Source of the DNA: Streptomyces barkulensis | GTDB lineage: Bacteria > Actinomycetota > Actinomycetes > Streptomycetales > Streptomycetaceae | Assembly: GCF_002843305.1 (NCBI RefSeq) | Contig: NZ_PGSG01000087.1 | Location: 1 to 64,000, forward strand | Direction of reading: 5' to 3' | DNA length: 64,000 bases | Shown here: in pieces, positions 1 to 7,501 of the stretch | Numbering within the stretch: the stretch's first letter is position 1 | How the letters are laid out: every line of letters starts with the position of its first letter | Notes under the pieces: generated by a model | Database searches by the model: none | Seen by the model: only the letters and a program-made list of their open reading frames with translations | Told to the model about the DNA's origin: nothing | Translations under genes and position numbers: made by a program

Positions 1-473
1 CTGCCGAGGTCTACGCCCGCATCACCGACCGCAGGCGTGACCACCTGCACAAGCTCACCACTCGGCTCGTTCGTGAAAACCAAACGATCGTGATCGAGGA
101 CCTCACCGTCCGGAACATGGTGAAGAACCGGAGCCTGGCCCGCGCCATCAGCGACGCGGCCTGGTCGGAATTCCGGAGCATGCTGGAGTACAAGGCCCAG
201 TGGTACGGCCGCGAGGTGATCGCGATCGACCGATGGTTCCCCTCCTCCAGGCTGTGCTCGACCTGCGGCACCTTGCAGGACAAGATGCCGCTGAACGTCC
301 GCACCTGGACGTGCGACTGCGGGACGGCCCACGACCGGGACGTGAACGCGGCGAAGAACATCCTGGCCGTCGGGCTGACGGCGTCTGTCTGTGGAGCTGG
401 TGTAAGACCTCAACGGAGTACTCCGGGCGGGCAGTCGGCGATGAAGCAGAAAACCCCACGGCGCGAGCCGTAG
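1..473 (+). CDS. tnpB: TnpB-type RNA-guided nuclease, 3' part (IS200/IS605 family)
   Basis: The reading frame is open from base 3 at the window edge, so the N-terminus lies outside. Visible are the RuvC-II glutamate segment (IVIEDL), a four-cysteine zinc finger (CSTC, about 20 residues later CDC) and the RuvC-III aspartate in HDRDVNAAKNI. These are the C-terminal landmarks of IS605 OrfB/TnpB proteins, which are omega-RNA-guided DNA nucleases. The stop lies 4 nt before a strong hairpin that forms the element's right end. Whether the 5' half, and hence the whole nuclease, is intact cannot be seen. No tnpA is visible. Confidence 0.9.
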   Translation, partial: AEVYARITDRRRDHLHKLTTRLVRENQTIVIEDLTVRNMVKNRSLARAISDAAWSEFRSMLEYKAQWYGREVIAIDRWFPSSRLCSTCGTLQDKMPLNVRTWTCDCGTAHDRDVNAAKNILAVGLTASVCGAGVRPQRSTPGGQSAMKQKTPRREP

Positions 474-525
474 GAATCCCCCTCCTTCAGGAGGGGGAGG
501 AAGTCAACTCGCGTTCCTTCCTCTC
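410..525 (+). ncRNA. Probable omega-RNA 3' end and IS right end
   Basis: Right after the tnpB stop an 8-bp GC stem (478-485 with 490-497, loop TTCA) is followed by AGGAAGTCAAC. This matches the right-end architecture of IS200/IS605 elements, whose cleavage site is often TCAA (here 504-507). In TnpB systems the guide RNA scaffold overlaps the 3' end of tnpB and ends at this boundary, with the guide taken from the flank, here starting at about 508 (CTCGCGTTCC). The 5' limit given is arbitrary. Confidence 0.5.
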
Positions 526-834
526 TCGGGTGCGCCGGTTCGCGCGGCACCGTACGGGCGCGCATGTGTGGAGACCGGCGCGGTGCGGGGAACTCATCGC
601 CGCCGCGGCGGGTGGCGCAGGTCTCCCCGGTCCGCGGCATGACCGCCGCAGCCGCGGGTAGCCGCCCGCTGGTTCGCAGCCGCACCACGGCCGGACGTGC
701 CCGCGGTGGGCGTGCCCGGATGGCGGGCGCGGCGGCGGGCGCGCGACCGGCACGTGAAACGATCTGGGGCGCGGCGAACGGCCGCACCACGGGTCGCTCA
801 CGGCGCCCGTGACACGAGAGAGAGGATCCGCACC
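508..834. other. Intergenic stretch without a recognised gene
   Basis: This is the flank of the IS right end. Short overlapping frames here are rich in Arg and Pro and look like GC-driven shadows. No RNA gene or clear promoter was seen. A purine-rich ribosome-binding site (GAGAGAGGAT) sits at the right end before the next gene. Confidence 0.5.
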
Positions 835-1005
835 ATGGCGACCACCGCGACCCGGACCGAGCACCCGCCGATCTACGAGGGTCTGCTGGAGGAGCTCGGG
901 GACGTCCCCACCGAGACGCGCGAGGCGGCCGAGCGAATACTGCGCGAGACCCGTGAGGTCCTGGACTGGAGAGAGCTGGGCGAGGCGCAGCACCGCCCCG
1001 AATGA
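835..1005 (+). CDS. Small acidic hypothetical protein (56 aa)
   Basis: The ATG at 835 follows the ribosome-binding site GAGAGAGGAT. The product is a short soluble protein with an acidic amphipathic pattern (LLEELGDV, AAERILRETREVLDW) and no signal peptide or membrane segment. I do not recognise the family. Third-position GC and the ribosome-binding site support it as a real gene. The same frame is open further upstream, but that part is Arg/Pro-rich and lacks a better start. Confidence 0.55.
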   Translation: MATTATRTEHPPIYEGLLEELGDVPTETREAAERILRETREVLDWRELGEAQHRPE

Positions 1006-1055
1006 CCCGGGTCCGCCCGGACCGCCTCTGAGGACGTGGGCGCCGGGCGCTGCCG

Positions 1056-1715
1056 TCAGGCGGTGGCCGGGAGTGGCACCAGGAAGAACTCCCGGCCGTC
1101 ACGCCCGACCACCCGCACCGGATTCGAGGGCAGCGCGTCGAAGACGGCCGCCGCCACGGTCTGCGGTGCGTCCTCGGCGGTGACCGGCGGCCCGAGGGCC
1201 GCCCGGATCGCCTTCCGGGAAGTGGGCGAGGGGGGCTTGCGCCCGGCGGACTCGGCGCACTCGTCGATCTGCTCGTCGCTCAGGTCCGGCCCGTATCCCC
1301 TGCGGCACGCCTCGGCGGCCACCACAGTGGCCAGGGCGGCGCGGTTGTGGTCGCGGCAGATGTCCCCCGGGGTTCCCGCGGGGTGGAAGTGGCGGGCGGT
1401 TCCGATCGAGATCGGGGACGACGAGGACGACGAGGACAACGAGGCCTCCGTGCAGAGCTGGAATCCGTGCGGGGGACGAAGAAGGAAGGGCGGGGCTCCC
1501 GCTCCGGGCGGCCGGGGCGTCCTCCATGGTACGGCCGCGCTCCGGCGGCTCCCCCGCGAGGCGCCCCGTGGGAGGGAATCGCGGGGGAAGGGAGGGAAGG
1601 CCCCGGCCGAGACGGGGGAGAACTCGACCGGGGCCGGTTGGGAGGCGGGTGCCCGGAGGGCGGTGCCCGGGGGAAGAGGCACGTTCGCGTCCGTCGGCAC
1701 CCGCATCTGGTTCAA
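1056..1715 (-). CDS. Hypothetical protein; only the C-terminal half is convincing
   Basis: The last hundred or so residues look like real protein: DICRDHNRAALATVV, then GYGPDLSDEQIDECAESAG, ending REFFLVPLPATA. The first half is low-complexity Pro/Ser/Arg with an eight-serine run and reads like non-coding GC-rich DNA. No ATG or GTG with a ribosome-binding site marks the start of the good part. It may be a gene with an unrecognised start, or a truncated or frameshifted remnant. No family recognised. Confidence 0.35.
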   Translation of the reverse strand: MNQMRVPTDANVPLPPGTALRAPASQPAPVEFSPVSAGAFPPFPRDSLPRGASRGSRRSAAVPWRTPRPPGAGAPPFLLRPPHGFQLCTEASLSSSSSSSPISIGTARHFHPAGTPGDICRDHNRAALATVVAAEACRRGYGPDLSDEQIDECAESAGRKPPSPTSRKAIRAALGPPVTAEDAPQTVAAAVFDALPSNPVRVVGRDGREFFLVPLPATA

Positions 1716-1825
1716 CCGTAAACCATTCTGGGGTGTTCCCCCGCACCGGGCCCCGCTCCCGCGCCCCCGCGCACTTTTCCCCGGCCTTCCCGGGTGACCG
1801 GACGGCGGCTGGGTAGCGGGACATC

Positions 1826-3211
1826 ATGAGGACAAACCGCCCCATCTCTCACATACTCCGGGGGCGGCGGGCGGCTCTGCTCTGGGCCGTCCTGCTCGCC
1901 CTCACCACCGCCCTCCTCTCCCCCGCGGGCGGCGCCCGGGCGGCCACCGGCCTCGACGAGGTCGCCGCCGCGCTGCGGGACGATCCCGTCTACGTCGATC
2001 CGGCCGCCTCCGACAAACTCTCGAAGTCCGAGGCCGACCGGCTCACCGAGCAGATCCGGGCCGGCGACGTCCCCGTCTACATCGCCGTCCTGCCCGACGA
2101 CTCCTCCTACGGGGGCGACGCCGTCTTCGACCGGCTGCGCTCGGAGGTGGGACGCCCCGGCGTGTACGCCGTCGCGCTGGGCTCGCAGTTCGGCGCCGCC
2201 TCGGACGCCGGGGTGCTGGCCGGTTCGACGGCCAGTGAGCTGGCCCAGCGCAATCTGCGGGAGCACTCCGGTGAACCGGACCGGATCCTCAGCGGCTTCG
2301 TCACCGACGTGCAGTCGGCCGCGCGCACCGACGGCGGCACGGGCGGTTACGGCGACCGGGACACCACCGGCGGCACCGGTGGCGCCGGCGTCCTGGTGGG
2401 CTTCCTGGCCGTGCTGGCGGTGCTCGCGCTGGGCGGCCTGTTCCTCACCCGGCGCTCGCGCAAGCGGCGGCAGGAGGAGGAGCGGGCCGAACTGGAGCAG
2501 GTGCGGGCGGCGGTCCAGGAGGACATCACCTCCTACGGCGAGGCCCTGGACCGGCTCGACTTCTCCCCCTCCGCCCCCGGCGTCACCCCGGAGATGCTCG
2601 ACGACTACCGACGGGCTCTGGACGCCTACGAGAAGGCCAAGGAAGCCTCCGACGCGGCCCGCCGCCCCGACGACGTACGGGCGGTGTCCGAGGCGCTGGA
2701 GGACGGCCGGTTCGCCCTGGCGGTGCTGGACGCCCGGAGGGAGGGGCGGGAGCTGCCCCAGCGGCGGCCGCCGTGCTTCTTCGACCCCCGGCACGGGCCG
2801 TCCGCGCGCGATGTGGAGTGGGCGCCCCCGGGCGGCTCGCCCCGCGAGGTGCCGGTCTGCGCGGCCGACGCCGCCCGGCTCGACGACGGCCTGGACCCTG
2901 CGGTGCGGACCGTGCCGACGGCGACCGGCGAGCGGGTGCCCTACTGGGACGCGGGCCCGGCCTACGGCCCGTGGATGGGCGGCTACTACGGCGGCTACGG
3001 CTCGATGCTGCTGCCGGGCCTGCTCTTCGGAACGGTCCTGGGCAGCAGCATGGGCGGCTGGGGCTACGGCTACGGGCCCGGCTGGGGTTACGGCGGCGAG
3101 AACGGCGGGGACTTCGGCGGAGGCTTCGGCGGTGGAGACGGAGGCGGTTTCGGCGGAGGCTTCGGAGGCGGGGACTTCGGGGGCGGCTTCGGCGGCGGGG
3201 GCGACTTCTGA
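1826..3211 (+). CDS. Secreted/membrane protein with Gly-rich C-terminus
   Basis: The 461-residue product has an N-terminal signal segment (residues about 14-40, ending ARA), an extracellular domain of about 140 residues containing DVPVYIAVLPDD, one transmembrane helix around 190-210 followed by a basic stop-transfer (RRSRKRRQEEE), and a charged helical cytoplasmic part. The tail, from about 370, is dominated by Gly, Tyr, Phe and Trp with GGGFGGGD-type repeats. The first part resembles TPM/DUF-type extracellular domains of actinobacterial membrane proteins, but this is only an impression. A strong hairpin follows the stop. Confidence 0.8.
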   Translation: MRTNRPISHILRGRRAALLWAVLLALTTALLSPAGGARAATGLDEVAAALRDDPVYVDPAASDKLSKSEADRLTEQIRAGDVPVYIAVLPDDSSYGGDAVFDRLRSEVGRPGVYAVALGSQFGAASDAGVLAGSTASELAQRNLREHSGEPDRILSGFVTDVQSAARTDGGTGGYGDRDTTGGTGGAGVLVGFLAVLAVLALGGLFLTRRSRKRRQEEERAELEQVRAAVQEDITSYGEALDRLDFSPSAPGVTPEMLDDYRRALDAYEKAKEASDAARRPDDVRAVSEALEDGRFALAVLDARREGRELPQRRPPCFFDPRHGPSARDVEWAPPGGSPREVPVCAADAARLDDGLDPAVRTVPTATGERVPYWDAGPAYGPWMGGYYGGYGSMLLPGLLFGTVLGSSMGGWGYGYGPGWGYGGENGGDFGGGFGGGDGGGFGGGFGGGDFGGGFGGGGDF

Positions 3212-3231
3212 GCCCCTCCCCCACCCCGCTG

Positions 3232-3263
3232 CCGGGCGGGCCCGGGAAGCCGGGCCCGCCCGG
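3232..3263. terminator. Bidirectional terminator hairpin
   Basis: A perfect 14-bp stem (CCGGGCGGGCCCGG against its complement) with a GAAG tetraloop sits between two convergent genes, 20 nt after one stop and 3 nt after the other. Confidence 0.8.
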
Positions 3264-3266
3264 TTC

Positions 3267-4064
3267 TCACGCCGTGCGGCGGCGGAAGAGCGCCCCGGAG
3301 GCCACGACGGAGACGGCGAGGATCCCCGCGCACCAGGCCAGCGCCCGCCAGGGCGCGCCGCCGACCGGCTGTCCCAGCAGCAGTCCCCGCAGCGACTCGA
3401 TGAGCGGGGTGACGGGCTGGTGCCCGGCGAAGCCGTGGAGCCAGCCCGGCATGGTCTCCACGGGGACGAAGGCGCTGCTCGGGTAGGGCAGGAACAGCAC
3501 CAGGAAGGTGAAGCCGCTCGCGGCCTCGGTGGATTTCGCGAGCAGGCCGACCGCGGCGGACAGCCAGGACAGGGCCAGCACGTAGGCGGCCAGGAGTCCC
3601 GCGGCGGCCGCCCAGCCGGCCGCGTCGGCCTCCGGCCGGAAGCCGATGGCGAAGGCGGCGGCGAGCACCACGGCCGTCGCGGCGGCGTTGCGCGCGGCAC
3701 TGGCCGCCACGTGCCCGGCCAGCACGGAGGTACCGCCGACGTCCAGGGAGCGGAAGCGGTCGACGACGCCCTCGGCCATGTCGCCCGCGACGCCGACGGC
3801 CGTCGCCGCGGCCCCGTAGCCGGCGCACAGCACCAGCACTCCGGGGACGACGTAGGTGATGTACCGGGTACCGGTGTCGATCGCCCCTCCGAAGAAGTAG
3901 ACGAACACCAGCATCAGCATCACCGGCAGTATCAGCGAGGTGAGCAGGGCGTCGGTGTTGCGCATGGACAGCCGTGTGCAGCGGGCGGCCATGACCAGGC
4001 AGTGGGTCAGGGCGCGGGCCGGGCCCCCGGGCGCGGCGGCGCGGGGTGCGGTGAGGTCAGACAC
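3267..4064 (-). CDS. ABC-2 type exporter permease (DrrB-like)
   Basis: A 265-residue integral membrane protein with about six hydrophobic segments, the usual size for DrrB-type permeases. It presumably forms the membrane channel for the ATPase encoded just upstream. The start is GTG (MSDLTAP) with AAGGAGCC before it and overlaps the ATPase stop by 8 nt, so the two are translationally coupled. Substrate is unknown; relatives export drugs, antibiotics or lipids. Confidence 0.85.
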   Translation of the reverse strand: MSDLTAPRAAAPGGPARALTHCLVMAARCTRLSMRNTDALLTSLILPVMLMLVFVYFFGGAIDTGTRYITYVVPGVLVLCAGYGAAATAVGVAGDMAEGVVDRFRSLDVGGTSVLAGHVAASAARNAAATAVVLAAAFAIGFRPEADAAGWAAAAGLLAAYVLALSWLSAAVGLLAKSTEAASGFTFLVLFLPYPSSAFVPVETMPGWLHGFAGHQPVTPLIESLRGLLLGQPVGGAPWRALAWCAGILAVSVVASGALFRRRTA

Positions 4065-5040
4065 GGGCGGGCTCCTTGCGGGCGGGGGCGGCGGGGGTGG
4101 TAGGGGTGGCGGCCCGGCCGGTGAGCGCCAGGAAGACGTCGTCGAGGGTGGCCTCGTGCACGGTGAACCGGGCCACCGCGTCCCGGTCCGGATCGATCTC
4201 GTCCAGCAGCGCCCGTACCCGCGCCGCGCTCCCGTCGGTGGGCACTCCCAGGAGCAGCCGGTCCGGTTCGCGGTGCACGGCGCGCACGCCGAGCAGATCC
4301 GCGGTGCGCCCGTAGGCGGCGGCGTCGGTGAGCGTGAGGTCCAGACGCCGTCCGGCCACCCGCCTCTTGAGGTCGGCGGCGGTGCCTTCGGCGACCACCC
4401 GGCCCGCGTCGAGGAGTGCGATGCGGCCGGCGAGCCGGTCGGCCTCCTCCAGGTACTGGGTGGTGAGGAAGACCGTGGTGCCGGCGGCCGCCAGGCCGGC
4501 GACGAGTTCCCACATGGCCTGGCGGCCGCGCGGGTCGAGCCCGGTCGTCGGCTCGTCGAGGAAGACGACCTCGGGGCTCGCCACGAGCCCCGCCGCGATG
4601 TCCAGACGGCGGCGCATCCCGCCCGAGTACGCGCCGGCCCTGCGGTCGGCGGCGCCGGTGAGATCGAACCGCTCCAGCAGTTCCCCGGCGCGCTCGCGGG
4701 CCCGGCGCCGTGTCAGCCCGCACAGCCGGCCCATCATGCGGAGGTTCTCCTCGCCGGTCTGCTGCTCGTCCAGCGCCGCGTACTGGCCGGTGAGGCTGAT
4801 GCGGCGACGCACCTCGCGCCGGTCGCGCACGGTGTCGAAGCCCGCGACGCGGGCCCGGCCCGCGTCGGGGCGCACCAGTGTGGACAGGATGCGCACGGTG
4901 GTGGTCTTGCCGGCCCCGTTGGGCCCCAGCAGCGCGAACACGCTGCCGCGCGCCACCTCCAGATCCACTCCGGCCAGGACTCTCACCCGGCCGTAGGACT
5001 TCTCCAGGCCGGTCGCCTCGACCACCGGTTCGTCGGCCAT
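4057..5040 (-). CDS. ABC exporter ATP-binding protein (DrrA-like)
   Basis: Walker A is GPNGAGKTTT near residue 40, the signature YSGGMRRRLDIA and Walker B VVFLDEPTTGLDP follow. The H-loop position reads TTQYLEEAD, with Gln replacing His as usual in DrrA-type ATPases. The C-terminal domain (about 210-327) is of the DrrA kind. I start at MADEPVV; the frame is open 26 codons further, but that extension contains the operator region. It is divergent from a TetR gene and co-transcribed with the permease. Confidence 0.9.
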   Translation of the reverse strand: MADEPVVEATGLEKSYGRVRVLAGVDLEVARGSVFALLGPNGAGKTTTVRILSTLVRPDAGRARVAGFDTVRDRREVRRRISLTGQYAALDEQQTGEENLRMMGRLCGLTRRRARERAGELLERFDLTGAADRRAGAYSGGMRRRLDIAAGLVASPEVVFLDEPTTGLDPRGRQAMWELVAGLAAAGTTVFLTTQYLEEADRLAGRIALLDAGRVVAEGTAADLKRRVAGRRLDLTLTDAAAYGRTADLLGVRAVHREPDRLLLGVPTDGSAARVRALLDEIDPDRDAVARFTVHEATLDDVFLALTGRAATPTTPAAPARKEPARV

Positions 5041-5081
5041 GACGGCTCCCCCTCTTGTCCCGCGCGCCCCGGGCACGCTTC

Positions 5082-5118
5082 TGCGTATGACATACACGCT
5101 ATTGCGTAGGGTATACAC
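5082..5118. promoter_or_regulatory. Tandem operator between drrAB-like genes and TetR
   Basis: TGCGTATGACATACAC (5082-5097) and TGCGTAGGGTATACAC (5103-5118) agree at 13 of 16 positions and are spaced exactly 21 bp, two helical turns. The first contains the palindrome GTATGACATAC. The AT-rich stretch also carries the likely promoter elements. Probable binding site of the adjacent TetR protein. Confidence 0.6.
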
Positions 5119-5180
5119 ATCCCTAGGATGGCGGTCAACCGGACGGAGAGCACCACAGCGGCGAGGGCGGGCACGACAAG

Positions 5181-5945
5181 ATGGCGAAGGACAGCGGCGA
5201 CGGCCTGCCTCCCGGCGTGGAGACCGCCTGGGGCCTGCGCGAACGCCCCGGCAAGGGACCCCGTCCGGGGCTGAGCGTGTCCCGGATCGTCGGCGCCGCG
5301 ATCGAACTCGCCGCCGCCGAGGGGATCGCGGCGGTCTCCATGGCCCGGGTCGCCACCGCCCTCGGCGTCTCGACGATGTCGCTGTACCGGTACGTGGCCT
5401 CCAAGGAGGAACTCCTGGTCCTCATGGAGGACACCGCCTCGGGGCCGCCTCCGCAGGGACCCGTGCCGGAGGAGGAGGGCTGGCGGGCCGCGCTCGCGCA
5501 CTGGGCCCGCTCCCACCGGGAGGTGCTGCACCGCAACCTGTGGATGCTCCGCATCCCGGTCAGCTCGCCGCCCATCACGCCCAACTCGGTCGCCTGGATG
5601 GAGCGGGGCCTGGCCTGCCTGCGCGGCACCGGGCTGGACGAGGGCGAGAAGGTGCAGGTCATCCTGCTGGTCAGCGGCTTCGTCCGGAACGAGGCGACCC
5701 TGATGGCGGACATCGAGGCCGCCGCCAGGGCATCGGGCCGGAGCACGGCCGAGACGATGGCCTCCTACACCCGGCTGCTGGACAGACTGACCGATCCCGA
5801 ACGCTTCCCGGCTGTCACCGCGCTCCTCGCCTCGGGGGCCATGGACGGCGCGGAGGGCCCCGACGACGACTTCGCCTTCGGCCTGGAGCGCCTGCTGGAC
5901 GGCGTCGAGGCGCTGGTGCGGACGCGGAGCGAGACGGGCCGCTGA
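5181..5945 (+). CDS. TetR family regulator
   Basis: The 254-residue protein has an N-terminal helix-turn-helix (IVGAAIELAAAEGIAAVSM, then ALGVSTMSLYRYVASKEELL, about residues 33-80) and a larger C-terminal ligand domain of the type found in DrrR-like regulators. It is transcribed away from the exporter genes across a region with a tandem operator-like repeat, so it most likely represses the exporter and itself. The ligand is unknown, perhaps the exported compound. Confidence 0.9.
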   Translation: MAKDSGDGLPPGVETAWGLRERPGKGPRPGLSVSRIVGAAIELAAAEGIAAVSMARVATALGVSTMSLYRYVASKEELLVLMEDTASGPPPQGPVPEEEGWRAALAHWARSHREVLHRNLWMLRIPVSSPPITPNSVAWMERGLACLRGTGLDEGEKVQVILLVSGFVRNEATLMADIEAAARASGRSTAETMASYTRLLDRLTDPERFPAVTALLASGAMDGAEGPDDDFAFGLERLLDGVEALVRTRSETGR

Positions 5946-5981
5946 CGCACGGCGGTGTTTCTGCCGGGCGCCCGGGAGCCG

Positions 5982-6126
5982 GCCAAGGGCTTCATCGGCG
6001 CGATGCTGCGCGAGGACCCGGCGGCGCCGGGGAAGCAGAGGCACACGATTGACAGGGTCCGGGAGCGTCTGGCGGCGGAGCGCGGTTTCGGGCTCCGCCG
6101 GCTGCACCACGGTCCGCGACCACGCG
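5982..6126 (+). pseudogene. IS21-type istA transposase relic
   Basis: One frame reads AMLREDPAAPGKQRHTIDRV followed by RERLAAERGF (5982-6089), very like the conserved DLTAPRKQRHTxxRI...RLxxEHG block of IS21 IstA transposases. A different frame then gives TTVRDHA (about 6106-6126), matching the next conserved IstA piece (YSTVRDYV). So this is a frameshifted fragment of about 45 codons. No istB, IS ends or target duplication were seen. It sits in a 350-bp gap between genes with nothing else recognised. Confidence 0.55.
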
Positions 6127-6297
6127 CCCTCCGGAGCCGGCGCTGGAGGCCGAACAGGACCGCCGGAACCTTGAAGGCACGGTTCCGCACGGCTCCAGGA
6201 CACCTGTGGCGAACGCGGAAACCACCGATGGAGGACCCTGCGGCTTCGTGTCCGAGGGCGGTCCCGGCACTGTCACGACGACGGCGCCCACGGTGAG

Positions 6298-6666
6298 TCA
6301 CAGGCGCACGAAGCTCACCATGAGCACAGCCAGGGACAGCAGCAGCATGCCCAGGCAGTTGACCCAGAACGCGGAGTTCAAAGCTCGCGCACGCATATGG
6401 GATGCGGCGGCCGCCAGGAAGTAGACAACGATCGCAGCAGTGGTCGTCATGGCGACCCCGGGCACCCGGAGCCCGGCGATGAGCCCAGCCACGGAGGCCG
6501 CCTTGAAGGTGATCAGCACCCACCACCAGTCGCGCGGGAACCGTACGCCGTCCAGGCAGTCGACGATGAATCCCGGTGGACGGAGCATCATCGCGGCGTC
6601 GCCCGCCTGTACCCCGATCAGGATCAGGACCGGCCAGACGGGGGACGGGAGTTCAGACAGGGTCAT
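6298..6666 (-). CDS. DoxX-like small membrane protein
   Basis: The 122-residue product has four hydrophobic segments and the pattern GLIAGLRVP...YFLAAAASHMRAR, as in DoxX-like (DoxX_2) proteins. The ATG at 6666 overlaps the stop of the upstream TetR gene (ATGA), so the genes are coupled. The function of the family is poorly defined. Context suggests it is the regulator's target or companion. Confidence 0.7.
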   Translation of the reverse strand: MTLSELPSPVWPVLILIGVQAGDAAMMLRPPGFIVDCLDGVRFPRDWWWVLITFKAASVAGLIAGLRVPGVAMTTTAAIVVYFLAAAASHMRARALNSAFWVNCLGMLLLSLAVLMVSFVRL

Positions 6667-7262
6667 CGGTCGTTCCCTGCGCATGCGGTGACGAATTCGG
6701 CGGTGCGCCGGATCCCGGCCGCCGTCTGCCGCCGGTCGGTGGATCCCGCGGCAAGCATCATCAGCTCACCCAGGTAGCTGGTGAACATCACCTGCGCACC
6801 ATGCCGGGCGAGGGGGCCGGGTATTCCCGCCCTCACCATCGCGGCGGTGAGATCGCCCTCGGCCAACGTGCGCAGCCCGCCGAGGGCCGCGCTCTCGGGT
6901 CGGCCTCGGGTCAGGGCCCGGAAGTACGAGCGCGCGAGTTCCTCGTTCTCGGTGAACAGATCGAGGAACGGGTCGAAGTAATGGGCCAGGTAGTCGACTG
7001 CGGAGGCTGCGGACCCCGCCGCCGACGCGGGGACGCGGGCGGCGATGGCTTGGTCGTAGACAAGGCTCAACAGGGACTCCTTGTCCCCCACCGCCATGAC
7101 GGCGCCCACGGAGACATTCGCCTCCGCGGCGATCTGCCGCACCGTCGTGCCCTGGAAGCCACGCTCCCGGAAGAGTCCTCCGGCGGCCTCGATGATGCGG
7201 GTGGCGGTCCGCCGTTTCCGTTCGGCGCGAGTCTCCTGAACACGTTCACTGAACATGTTCAT
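6663..7262 (-). CDS. TetR family regulator
   Basis: The product starts MNMFSERVQETRAERKRR, followed by the helix-turn-helix (GTTVRQIAAEANVSVGAVMA) at about residues 30-55, and is 199 residues long, the usual TetR size. The longer upstream frame is Arg/Gly-rich and was rejected. The start codons lie inside a palindrome (TGAACATGTTCA), suggesting autoregulation by blocking transcription at the start site. It forms an operon with the DoxX-like gene. Confidence 0.88.
   Translation of the reverse strand: MNMFSERVQETRAERKRRTATRIIEAAGGLFRERGFQGTTVRQIAAEANVSVGAVMAVGDKESLLSLVYDQAIAARVPASAAGSAASAVDYLAHYFDPFLDLFTENEELARSYFRALTRGRPESAALGGLRTLAEGDLTAAMVRAGIPGPLARHGAQVMFTSYLGELMMLAAGSTDRRQTAAGIRRTAEFVTACAGNDR
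7237..7261. promoter_or_regulatory. Double palindrome overlapping a TetR start codon
   Basis: TGAACATGTTCA (7250-7261, perfect) and TGAACACGTTCA (7237-7248, one central asymmetry) lie 13 bp apart. They cover the first codons of the TetR gene. Candidate autoregulatory operator; alternatively the repeat reflects only the encoded MFSERVQ sequence. Confidence 0.5.
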
Positions 7263-7501
7263 AACGTAGTGGGCGCGGTTGCACCGGCACAACAGCGCCG
7301 GTCGGCACGGAGTGGTTCGCGAAGGCCCACCGTGCTGCCCCACGACTCTTCGTGGCTGATGCCTGAACCGCGGATCCCGGCCCGCCGCACGGACAACAGC
7401 CCACCTTGGTCCACAAAGGAGCCGGGCCCTTCCGAACCGCGCCCGCCGGGGACGCGGGCCGAGAGGGCCCGGTGGCGCCCCGGCAGGCGGGGCCCCCTGG
7501 G

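Noticed and set aside
5955..6296. Intact 113-codon gene
   Set aside because: Only the first third resembles protein (IstA fragment); the frame then leaves the homology, which continues in another frame.
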